Below are positions 1-5,524 of a stretch of 5,524 bases of DNA, in pieces; the stretch's first letter is position 1; the number at the start of each line of letters is the position of its first letter. Source of the stretch: 2-02-FULL-43-13 sp043813805 (lineage in GTDB: Bacteria > Patescibacteriota > Minisyncoccia > Minisyncoccales > MHMH01); NCBI GenBank assembly GCA_043813805.1, contig JBDRKR010000024.1, positions 1-5,524 on the forward strand, given 5' to 3'. The notes beneath the pieces are model-generated. The model did no database searches. It worked only from the letters and a program-made list of their open reading frames with translations, and was not told where the DNA came from. The position numbers were made by a program, and so were the translations under genes.

Positions 1-203
1 TTTTTATATTTTGGATTATCTAATTTATAATCGGTAAACCACAACTCCATTTCCTTGCCGGTATAGTCCCTGATGGGCGAAACTTCCAGAAAAAGCTCCT
101 TTAAATCCTGCGCCCAAAACCTATCCCAAGAATCTGTTTGGACTTTTAATAAATAAGGAAGAGGTAAGGTAACCCCTGACTTACCAAAGTGTTTGAATTT
201 CAT
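1..203 (-). CDS. rpoB: DNA-directed RNA polymerase subunit beta, N-terminal fragment (runs off the window)
   Basis: Translating the minus strand from the ATG at 203-201 gives 67 open codons up to the window edge; the gene continues outside. The protein begins MKFKHFGKSGVTLPLPYLL, followed by VQTDSWDRFWAQDLKELF and then the block SPIRDYTGKEMELWFTDYKL and DNPKY. In bacterial RpoB the N-terminus has the same order: a Gln-x-x-Ser-(aromatic)-x-x-Phe motif, a GL-x-E-x-F-like segment, the SPI-x-D-(F/Y)-TG signature, then an L-x-F-x-(D/N)-Y-x-L strand. This is the start of the beta protrusion domain of the catalytic core of RNA polymerase. The chosen ATG gives the usual short lead-in. No Shine-Dalgarno sequence is visible in the 18 nt before it. 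A strong promoter and a terminator-like hairpin precede the gene. rpoC would be expected downstream, outside the window. Identification is from motif memory, not a search. Confidence 0.93.
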   Translation of the reverse strand, partial: MKFKHFGKSGVTLPLPYLLKVQTDSWDRFWAQDLKELFLEVSPIRDYTGKEMELWFTDYKLDNPKYK

Positions 204-221
204 ATATGATAAATTCAACTT

Positions 222-252
222 AAAAAACCCTAGTGCCTCACTTTTTAGGGTT
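222..252 (-). terminator. Terminator-like hairpin with U-tract in the rpoB leader (candidate attenuator)
   Basis: On the minus strand, arms AACCCTA (252-246) and TAGGGTT (232-226) pair over 7 bp. Inside them GTG (241-239) and CAC (235-233) form a 3-bp inner stem around AGG, with four unpaired A residues on the 5' side. The 3' arm runs into a block of six T (227-222), of which four are unpaired. This is the layout of an intrinsic terminator reading toward rpoB. On the plus strand the hairpin is followed by AATTTG, so it would not terminate well that way. It ends 18 nt before the rpoB ATG, which leaves no room for a promoter between the hairpin and the gene. It therefore probably lies inside the rpoB transcript as an attenuator, although it could also stop read-through from upstream. 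Confidence 0.6.
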
Positions 253-259
253 AATTTGT

Positions 260-289
260 TTAATATGTTTTAGTCAAAAAAAGGGTCAA
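260..289 (-). promoter_or_regulatory. Possible second, weaker promoter for rpoB
   Basis: The minus strand carries TTGACC (289-284), an 18-bp spacer containing a run of seven T, and TATTAA (265-260). Each hexamer has one mismatch to consensus and the spacer is one base longer than ideal. The predicted start near 253 would place the terminator-like hairpin at the very 5' end of the RNA. AT-rich DNA yields such matches by chance, so this is tentative. Confidence 0.28.
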
Positions 290-318
290 GCGAGTATGTG
301 AAAAACGCAGATAATTTG

Positions 319-346
319 ATTATACTCGTATCCGAAAACCTGTCAA
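319..346 (-). promoter_or_regulatory. Near-consensus sigma70-type promoter for rpoB
   Basis: The minus strand has a perfect -35 hexamer TTGACA at 346-341 and a perfect -10 hexamer TATAAT at 324-319, separated by 16 bp (one short of the optimal 17). Transcription would start near 312, giving a leader of about 109 nt before the rpoB ATG. The -35 box lies 10 bp from the edge of the 44-bp palindrome at 357-400, so the palindrome occupies the zone where UP elements or upstream regulators usually sit. It is the strongest promoter-like sequence noticed in the intergenic regions, which fits a housekeeping gene. Confidence 0.78.
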
Positions 347-356
347 GGCCATGTCT

Positions 357-400
357 GGATTTGCGAAATCCTCTCAAATTTGAGTGGATTTCGTAAATCC
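357..400. repeat. 44-bp near-perfect palindrome between the ligase gene and the rpoB promoter
   Basis: Arms GGATTTGCGAAATCC (357-371) and GGATTTCGTAAATCC (386-400) are inverted copies with one mismatch (363/394). They flank CTCAAATTTGAG (373-384), itself a perfect palindrome. The only other break is a T/T opposition at 372/385, so 20 of 22 position pairs match. Each arm is also internally palindromic (GGATTT, three bases, AAATCC). The element starts 7 nt after the TAG stop of the ligase gene. Neither strand has a U-tract after it, so it is not a classic intrinsic terminator. It could be a 3'-end stabilising or processing hairpin, a dispersed REP-like repeat, or a dyad operator upstream of the rpoB promoter. 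Confidence 0.85.
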
Positions 401-407
401 TTAATAT

Positions 408-2708
408 CTATCGGAGCTGGTCAATTTTTTTCTGGACATCCTGATTGTTGGGATTCAATTCCAAAACTTTTTCAAATTCCCCGATAGCTAAAGATTTTTT
501 TCCCTGAGCCGCGTAGGCTACGCCTAAAGAATAATGGGCGTTGGAGTGATCGGGCACTAAAATCACGACTTTCTTGAATTGATCAATCGCTTTTGAAACC
601 TGATTGTTGTTGAAATAAAGCCGGCCCAATTGGAAAAGAATTTCCGAACTCAAGGGGTAATCTGCGGCTAACTTTTCCATTTCTTTTAGGGCGCCGGCCG
701 TATCACCTTCTTTTTCAAAAAGCAAAGCTTGCTGAATCAAAGCATCAACATAATTAGGCTTAACAGTAATAGCTTTGGTGAATTCTACCCTGGCCTGGCC
801 GATTTCACCGGCGGCAATATAAAGTTTTCCCAATTCGGTGTAAGCTAAAGGATTTTGCGGATCAAGTAAAATGGCCTCTTGGAAAGACTTTATCCCCCAC
901 TCAATAGCGCCGGTAGCCACGGTTTTGATTTCCCGATAAATCATGCCTAATGTTTCCCACATCGCCACTTGTGCAGGAGCGAGTTCTGTCGCGACTCTCG
1001 CCTGATTGATGGCTGTCGCTACCAATAATTGAACGCGAGTTGCATCCTGAGTTTCTTGAGGTTTTTCCATTTCGGTCAGAACATCGTTTAAATAGGCTCT
1101 GGCTAAAACCGCCCTATACTGAGGAGAGCCGGGATTTAACCTTACGGCTTTTTCCAAAAACTGGGTTCTTTGAGAGCCAAAACTCAACCGCTGAGCATGG
1201 GCGTAGTTCATATCAGCCAAATAGGACTTGGTGCTGAAAAAGTAAAGAGCCAGAATCCCGACGCCCACCAAAATAACAATAGTAGAAAACACCAAGCTTA
1301 ATTCGGGAAAATTCTTAAAAGAAATAACCTTCTCTTTAATCGGCTTTTGCCAAGCAATAACCGACAGCCCCAAAACGAGCCAAAAGAGAAAAGCCAGGGT
1401 AGTATTTTGATAATAAACGAATTGTCCCGCGACGAGCGAAGAAAAAACCATCAACAAAAGCAACGCGTGCGACTTTTGCTGCAAAAAGAAGTAGCTTGCC
1501 ATAAAAAATATGGCAATCAAGGCTAAATAGCTTAAAACTCCCAAAAATCCCATAGTGGCTAAAATTTCAGCCACGTGAGTTCCTGCCCGATCAAATCTGA
1601 CTTGCCACAACCAGGTCTCATTAATCGACAACGGTTTTTCTTTGGCAAAATCATAATTAAAAGTGCCGATGCCCGAACCCAAAAAGCCGTTTTTGACGCT
1701 GTCGGTAGCTCCGCCAAGGCCTATTTGCCAAGATGTTTTTTGGTCCAAAACCTGCTCTTTCATTAAACTATTTACCGCTGATTCTTCACCGAAAATTAAT
1801 GCTTGAGGCTGTAAGGGAATGCACGCCGCAGCCACAATAATCAAAAAGATGGGCGCCAAAAGACGATTAACATTATCCCTAAACACTCTTTTCCATAAAC
1901 TTAAACCTACAAATAAAACAAAAGTAACAAGCACGATCAGCCAGGCTGGCGTAAAATCAATCATGATCATTAAAACTGAAATGGCGGCCAGTAATACGTA
2001 ATCGACAAACGAAGACTTTGATTTTTTAGCCACGGTTAAAGTTTTTCCGATCAAAAACACGGCGGCAATCGCTAAAAAAATGCTTAGCCCCTCAAGCGAC
2101 GCGGCCGTCGGATTGAATATCTGCAACGCCATCATTTTGGGCAAAAACGAGAAGAGAACGGTCGCTTTCGCAAAAATACCGAAAATAGCGAAGTAAGAAA
2201 ATAAAACTGCTATAAAAATTGACCAGGAAAACATCTTTAACAATCCGCCGATCGAAATATTCGGATTTTGGGAATTAGAATTTGGTTGGGATTTGGAATT
2301 TGGCTTGCCCGCCGGCGAAGCAGGAATTTGGGATTTCGTTTCCACATTGTTCGTAATCAAGAAATAAAATATGCCCATAGACAAAAGACCCATAAGCCCG
2401 TTGGAGAACCGGCCATAAAAACCGTAAAGACTGGAAGTCCGATCAACCGAAAAGACGGCTGATAAAACAGCTACGCCCAAAAAAGCCAAAACAAAAACGT
2501 CCAAAGGCGAGCGTTTAAATCTTATCTCCTTATCGCAAACAACCATTTTGGCGAGCCATGCGAAAAACGCCAAAGAAACTAAAAAGAGCAGCAAAAACTG
2601 CTTATTATATTCGAACGCCTCAAAACTGAATGGTAAAAAGAAAAGCGGTAATAAAAAAACTAATAAATAGATGCTGTATTTAACGGTGCGATTTAATAAA
2701 TTGATCAT
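408..2708 (-). CDS. O-antigen ligase/polymerase-like polytopic membrane protein with C-terminal TPR domain
   Basis: The 766-residue protein has about 12-14 hydrophobic segments between residues 11 and 491, followed by a soluble C-terminal part. After the membrane segment near 284-300, a loop at about 305-380 holds GFLGSGIGTFNYDF (341-354) and RAGTHVAEILATMGFLG (374-390), which resemble the Wzy_C/O-antigen-ligase block with its conserved His (here His378; the usual His-Asn is His-Val). Residues ~497-766 carry TPR units, the clearest at about 619-652 (YTELGKLYIAAGEIGQA), 687-720 (ILFQLGRLYFNNNQVSKA) and 721-754 (HYSLGVAYAAQGKKSLA). Members of this superfamily polymerise or transfer lipid-linked glycans at the outer face of the membrane; the substrate here cannot be told. 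The TPR tail presumably binds a partner. A low-complexity insert lies at residues 122-150. The gene has its own promoter 27 bp upstream and no clear Shine-Dalgarno. The ATG at 2708 gives a natural N-terminus leading into the first membrane segment. The family is fairly sure, the exact function is not. Confidence 0.82.
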   Translation of the reverse strand: MINLLNRTVKYSIYLLVFLLPLFFLPFSFEAFEYNKQFLLLFLVSLAFFAWLAKMVVCDKEIRFKRSPLDVFVLAFLGVAVLSAVFSVDRTSSLYGFYGRFSNGLMGLLSMGIFYFLITNNVETKSQIPASPAGKPNSKSQPNSNSQNPNISIGGLLKMFSWSIFIAVLFSYFAIFGIFAKATVLFSFLPKMMALQIFNPTAASLEGLSIFLAIAAVFLIGKTLTVAKKSKSSFVDYVLLAAISVLMIMIDFTPAWLIVLVTFVLFVGLSLWKRVFRDNVNRLLAPIFLIIVAAACIPLQPQALIFGEESAVNSLMKEQVLDQKTSWQIGLGGATDSVKNGFLGSGIGTFNYDFAKEKPLSINETWLWQVRFDRAGTHVAEILATMGFLGVLSYLALIAIFFMASYFFLQQKSHALLLLMVFSSLVAGQFVYYQNTTLAFLFWLVLGLSVIAWQKPIKEKVISFKNFPELSLVFSTIVILVGVGILALYFFSTKSYLADMNYAHAQRLSFGSQRTQFLEKAVRLNPGSPQYRAVLARAYLNDVLTEMEKPQETQDATRVQLLVATAINQARVATELAPAQVAMWETLGMIYREIKTVATGAIEWGIKSFQEAILLDPQNPLAYTELGKLYIAAGEIGQARVEFTKAITVKPNYVDALIQQALLFEKEGDTAGALKEMEKLAADYPLSSEILFQLGRLYFNNNQVSKAIDQFKKVVILVPDHSNAHYSLGVAYAAQGKKSLAIGEFEKVLELNPNNQDVQKKIDQLR
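2259..2345 (-). repeat. Low-complexity AAATCCC/AAATTCC repeat tract with embedded GC-rich palindrome, inside the ligase gene
   Basis: On the minus strand this stretch is built mainly of imperfect 7-base units such as AAATCCC, AAATTCC, AAATTCT and AATTCCC. They are interrupted by a GC-rich segment (2303-2321) centred on the perfect palindrome CGCCGGCG, with GCTT/AAGC ends. It is translated in frame as residues 122-150, rich in Asn, Ser, Gln, Lys and Pro (for example KPNSKSQPNSNSQNPN). It lies in a hydrophilic loop between hydrophobic segments at about 101-119 and 156-180. The composition differs sharply from the surrounding membrane-protein code. It looks like expansion or insertion of a dispersed nucleotide repeat tolerated in a loop. 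Confidence 0.7.
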
Positions 2709-2710
2709 AT

Positions 2711-2723
2711 GTTGAAAATCAAC
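2711..2723 (-). promoter_or_regulatory. Small hairpin directly before the ligase-TPR start codon
   Basis: On the minus strand GTTGA-TTT-TCAAC can form a 5-bp stem with a 3-nt loop, ending 2 nt before the ATG at 2708. The predicted leader is only about 20 nt and has no purine-rich ribosome binding site, so the hairpin occupies the place where a Shine-Dalgarno would be. It may modulate translation. A stem this short can occur by chance. Confidence 0.35.
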
Positions 2724-2734
2724 TGCTGTTAATT

Positions 2735-2763
2735 ATTATACCAAGCCAAATTTCTGTTGTCTA
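2735..2763 (-). promoter_or_regulatory. Sigma70-type promoter for the ligase-TPR gene
   Basis: The minus strand has TAGACA (2763-2758, one mismatch to TTGACA), a 17-bp spacer, and a perfect TATAAT (2740-2735). The -10 box is preceded by TGG, an extended -10 of the TGn type. Transcription would begin near 2728, about 20 nt before the ATG at 2708. The -35 box starts 2 bp after the TAA of the DUF4838 gene, so the promoter fills the 57-bp intergenic gap. No terminator was found for the upstream gene, so some read-through is likely. Confidence 0.7.
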
Positions 2764-2765
2764 TT

Positions 2766-5426
2766 TTACGGCAGCCAGTTTCTCATCATTAGGTTGGCAT
2801 CGTAAAGGTCGACCTTGCTTTGAGAAATGTTGCCGGGACCGGCGCTGATGTCTGCTTCCTGCAGATCAGCGGCATTGGTGCTTCCCCACCTGGAAAGTAA
2901 TATTGAGACGTCAAAAATATTGACCTTACCATCCTTGTTGAGATCACCGGGGGTATAAATTGGAGGCGGTGGCGGAATTTCGCTGGCTTCAACTAAAAGA
3001 TACTTTGGGTCGTGCCAAACTAAGGGAAGAACGCCTCGCAGCCAAAAAGTGTCGTAATCGATTGGAACATTTATGCTGATTTTCCATATACCCGGAGTTG
3101 GTTGGTCAAATCTTTCTTCGGTCGTAGTTTCTGTATAGAGGAATGGATACTCTACTCCATTGGAATCAGTTAATTTCCCGGAGGGATTTCTCCCCAGGTT
3201 CGTTCTCGAAGCACCGAAGATAAAAGCGCTGGTATCCGCCGGAACATAGAAATAAACTTCATTGGGTCCCAGATAAGTAGGCGCATTCGATGGCAACCAT
3301 TCGTTTGGTTTGAATATGCTTGCGCCGGAGTCAGCTAAGATTGCTGCGGGATGATTTGGCACATCTACATACAAGTACTCGGCACCGGGGAGTGTAGTTC
3401 TGGTTAAGTGAAGTTTATAGGTGCCTGGTAAATCCGCGTGAAACTGTACCGGCGTCCAATTTGTAAGTGCAGTAGAAAAACTCCAAGAATTAATTAAAAG
3501 TCCCGCGGGTCCATACCATTGCAGTGTTCCTTTCTTGCCTTTAACTAAGACGGTAATATCCTCATTGCCGGAGGAAGAAACAAAGACGGTTCGGTAATGG
3601 CCATATAATGGCGCGAGTTTAGGCTTGCTTGTATCACCAAGCGCAGCAAGTTGAATGCTATTAGGATTAACGATGAATACCTTGTTTTCAAAAGCTTTTA
3701 AACCCTCGGTCAACCAAGCTGATGCTTCGGCAGCTGTCGGCAGCGTGAAATTCTGCAAAATATTAACATCTGCATCGGTTAGTCCCCTCTTTTTCAGTTC
3801 AGTTCGTATGGCTTCTTCGTCATATTTATAGGTTATCAGATAAAGATCCCTGATCTTAGTCACGAAAGTATAGAAACTCTTGAGTTCATCCAGTCCGAGA
3901 TTGGCTACCCCTTTGGCGTGGTAGAACCAGAGAAACCGCTGGTAGTATTCCAGTTGCCGGATACGTTCCAAAATTTCTGGATTGCCTACTGCCAATGATT
4001 CTGCCTCTGCCAGGTCAAGGAAACTTTTTCCAACTGCATCGGCCGAAGCGCCTCTTGTGTCATAATAACGCTTCATTACATCCTTAGCGGGACCAAAGGC
4101 TTTATCATAGAAATCAGCTAAAAGGGCGTTGACATCGCTGGACGGATTCCACATCATCTTACCCGATAAATAGTAAGTCAGGCCCCGGCTTGCCCAGGCG
4201 TCGCCACCCTCGGCCGAAAATACTCTGATGCCTTTGCCGGCGTAAAAAGTAAACTTGTTAATTCTGTCAAGAAACGTCATCGGCAGATCGTGCCACCACG
4301 ACCAAATATCAAAGTATTCACGAATACCGACCTGAACGCCCTTGGCGATCAAGCCATCTATCTGCTGATTTAAGGTAAGGGGGGTGTCGTTGAAGGTGGT
4401 AGTTATCAAAGATAAGATATTTGGCTCAAGATTAATTGTCGGAATGCCGGCATAAAAAGTATAAGCATAGACGGTGACTAAAGCGCCGGGGAAATCATTT
4501 TTGATATCTTTGGCCACCTCATTGACCAAATAATAAACCTTATCAGTAATGGTTTGCCAATCAGTTGCTCCGTTCCAGGGCGGATTCCAGCCGTCTCCAT
4601 CGTTGGGAGTAACAGATACCGCGCCGTACGGCAACTTATCTTTAGAATTAAGCAATCCGTGAGGGACCGCAGTCAGCAGATTGCGAACATATTCTTTGGT
4701 TTTAGCTACCACGTCCGGATTATCTGGTCTCAATTGCCAAGGATAAGCTGGACAGCTGCCTGATGGATCTGGTAAAAACCATTCCGGATGGGCTGAACAA
4801 TCAGAGTGAGGTATAATATAACCATAAGTCTCGCCGATTTGGTAGTGCTTGGCGCCAAAAAGCTTGTTTCGCGCCTGCCAATTGGGAGTTTTATCACTAG
4901 TATAAAAATCTACAATGGGCCATTGCCCGATTTCCCTCCAGTAATACCAAGGCTCTTGCACTTCATCTAAGTCCAAACTGATTAAACTGGTGGGGGTGAT
5001 AAACCAAGCCGGATGTTTAAAAAACCACCGAAACCCAAGTTTTTCCAACAACGTATAAGCGCCGTGCCTGACAGCGATGGGAGTTTTGCCGATGATATAG
5101 ATGCCATCTGCATCAGAGTAGAGTTTGAATGCTTCGTCTCCTCTTGTGGAAAAATCAGACGAACTGGCGTTAACGCTGAGGTAAATGGCCGGAGCCGGAG
5201 GAGAGGTGTTGGTGGTGATGGTTAGAATTTTGCCTACCGGCGCTTGGCCCAAGTTATTCTTTATTTCATTGGCTGCTTGCTCCAAAAATTTGTTAGTAGG
5301 GTCATCTTGAGATGAATCGTAATAGATGGTGGTAATATTGTCCCAACCGGGAAAAGCGGCTTGGGCAGGAAAGGTCAGTATAAATAAAGAAATTATTGAG
5401 GTTAATAAGATTAAAGATTTTTTCAT
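2766..5426 (-). CDS. Secreted DUF4838 (GH67-like) protein with C-terminal dockerin-type module
   Basis: The 886-residue protein starts with a Sec signal peptide: KK, a hydrophobic core, then AQA as the likely cleavage site after residue 23. Residues ~30-155 resemble the N-terminal domain of alpha-glucuronidase/hexosaminidase-type enzymes (GIYIIGKTPIAVRHGAYTLLE, 108-128; GFRWFF, 131-136). Residues ~158-440 look like a DUF4838 TIM-barrel-like domain, with YYWREIGQWP (161-170), HPEWFLPDP (213-221), SVTPNDGDGW (271-280), GIREYFDIWSWW (367-378) and FSAEGGDAW (403-411). Asp276, Asp278, Glu370 and Glu406 are visible acidic candidates, but no catalytic residue is established. Helices (~430-580) and beta-rich regions (~586-815) follow, then a PPPPP linker (818-822). 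Residues 826-886 form a dockerin-like module: the first loop D828-N830-D832-N836-D839 is a canonical Ca-binding pattern, the second (859-876) is degenerate. The protein is probably exported and acts on or binds a polysaccharide; the substrate is unknown. Its start lies 14 bp after the LamG-like gene, suggesting co-transcription. An AAGG lies only 2 nt before the ATG, a poor ribosome binding site. Confidence 0.85.
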   Translation of the reverse strand: MKKSLILLTSIISLFILTFPAQAAFPGWDNITTIYYDSSQDDPTNKFLEQAANEIKNNLGQAPVGKILTITTNTSPPAPAIYLSVNASSSDFSTRGDEAFKLYSDADGIYIIGKTPIAVRHGAYTLLEKLGFRWFFKHPAWFITPTSLISLDLDEVQEPWYYWREIGQWPIVDFYTSDKTPNWQARNKLFGAKHYQIGETYGYIIPHSDCSAHPEWFLPDPSGSCPAYPWQLRPDNPDVVAKTKEYVRNLLTAVPHGLLNSKDKLPYGAVSVTPNDGDGWNPPWNGATDWQTITDKVYYLVNEVAKDIKNDFPGALVTVYAYTFYAGIPTINLEPNILSLITTTFNDTPLTLNQQIDGLIAKGVQVGIREYFDIWSWWHDLPMTFLDRINKFTFYAGKGIRVFSAEGGDAWASRGLTYYLSGKMMWNPSSDVNALLADFYDKAFGPAKDVMKRYYDTRGASADAVGKSFLDLAEAESLAVGNPEILERIRQLEYYQRFLWFYHAKGVANLGLDELKSFYTFVTKIRDLYLITYKYDEEAIRTELKKRGLTDADVNILQNFTLPTAAEASAWLTEGLKAFENKVFIVNPNSIQLAALGDTSKPKLAPLYGHYRTVFVSSSGNEDITVLVKGKKGTLQWYGPAGLLINSWSFSTALTNWTPVQFHADLPGTYKLHLTRTTLPGAEYLYVDVPNHPAAILADSGASIFKPNEWLPSNAPTYLGPNEVYFYVPADTSAFIFGASRTNLGRNPSGKLTDSNGVEYPFLYTETTTEERFDQPTPGIWKISINVPIDYDTFWLRGVLPLVWHDPKYLLVEASEIPPPPPIYTPGDLNKDGKVNIFDVSILLSRWGSTNAADLQEADISAGPGNISQSKVDLYDANLMMRNWLP

Positions 5427-5440
5427 GGCCTTACCATTAA

Positions 5441-5524
5441 CTACCTAAAATAAGTAGAAAACCCACCGTTATAATCTTGCCTGATTTGCTCTGGTGTCCT
5501 GGCGTAATCGTAAACGCGAACGTC
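5441..5524 (-). CDS. C-terminal end of a LamG/concanavalin A-like domain protein (partial)
   Basis: The minus strand is open from the window edge to a TAG at 5443-5441, encoding 27 residues that begin DVRVYDYARTPEQIRQDYNGG and end with FSTYFR. The pattern (I/D)DVR(V/I)Y-x-x-A-(R/L)-(T/S)-x-x-(E/Q)-I is the typical last strand and tail of LamG/concanavalin A-like jelly-roll domains, which bind carbohydrates or occur in surface proteins. Only the end is present, so the rest of the protein, its size and any other domains are unknown. The stop lies 14 bp before the ATG of the DUF4838 gene on the same strand, so the two are probably in one operon. The reading frame is too short to be certain, but the motif is distinctive. 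Confidence 0.72.
   Translation of the reverse strand, partial: DVRVYDYARTPEQIRQDYNGGFSTYFR

Noticed and set aside
206..211. TATCAT as a -10 box just before rpoB
   Set aside because: Its transcription start would fall at or inside the rpoB start codon region, and no -35 box stands at a proper distance.
276..285. CCC followed by seven T on the minus strand as a second terminator
   Set aside because: No GC-rich stem precedes the T run, so it is only a spacer sequence of the possible second promoter.
2295..2331. GGAATTTGG direct repeats around a GC-rich palindrome as a target-site duplication of a tiny mobile element
   Set aside because: The surrounding tract is made of similar 7-base units, so the repeat can arise by chance. 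The 28-bp period would also break the reading frame if inserted alone. It is mentioned only as part of the repeat tract.
1040..2462. Four plus-strand open frames of 60-65 codons across the ligase gene
   Set aside because: They lie antisense to a long, well-supported gene, their translations resemble no known family and they lack ribosome binding sites.
2789..2992. 67-codon minus-strand open frame over the dockerin region
   Set aside because: It is an alternative frame of the DUF4838 gene, whose own frame there gives a clear dockerin loop.
4554..5225. Two plus-strand open frames of about 70 codons opposite the DUF4838 gene
   Set aside because: They are antisense to conserved-looking domain sequence and show low-complexity, Arg-rich translations typical of shadow frames.
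5423..5437. Four-codon open frame (ATG to TGA) overlapping the DUF4838 start as a coupled leader peptide
   Set aside because: It is too short, has no ribosome binding site and is expected by chance; no regulatory claim can be supported.

Overview
The window looks like chromosomal DNA of a bacterium, most likely a member of the Patescibacteria/CPR. That placement is inference. It rests on an O-antigen-ligase-like membrane protein fused to a TPR tail, a secreted DUF4838 protein ending in a dockerin-type module, a LamG-like C-terminus, an Asn/Ser/Gln/Pro-rich insert encoded by AAATCCC/AAATTCC-type repeats, and weak or absent Shine-Dalgarno sequences. No in-frame TGA interrupts either long gene and the three visible stops are TAG, TAA and TAG, so UGA does not appear to be reassigned to glycine as in Absconditabacteria/Gracilibacteria.

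All supported genes are on the minus strand, so the reading order is from high to low coordinates. First come the last 27 codons of a LamG-like protein (5524-5441). After a 14-bp gap follows an 886-residue secreted DUF4838/GH67-like protein with a C-terminal dockerin-type module (5426-2766). A 57-bp gap then holds a good sigma70-type promoter and a small leader hairpin, followed by a 766-residue polytopic O-antigen-ligase-like protein with a TPR domain (2708-408). Last come a 204-bp intergenic region and the first 67 codons of rpoB (203-1), which runs off the window edge.

The 204-bp region upstream of rpoB is the most structured non-coding part. It contains a 44-bp near-perfect palindrome just after the ligase stop codon, a near-consensus TTGACA/TATAAT promoter beginning 10 bp beyond it, a possible weaker second promoter, and a terminator-like hairpin with a U-tract that ends 18 nt before the rpoB ATG. 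This suggests a promoter followed by an attenuator for rpoB.

Functionally, the LamG-like and DUF4838-dockerin genes look like a co-transcribed pair of secreted carbohydrate- or surface-associated proteins. The ligase-TPR protein probably acts in cell-envelope glycan polymerisation or transfer and has its own promoter. rpoB is a housekeeping gene that starts a separate transcription unit. No tRNA, rRNA, CRISPR array, complete IS or plus-strand gene could be supported.
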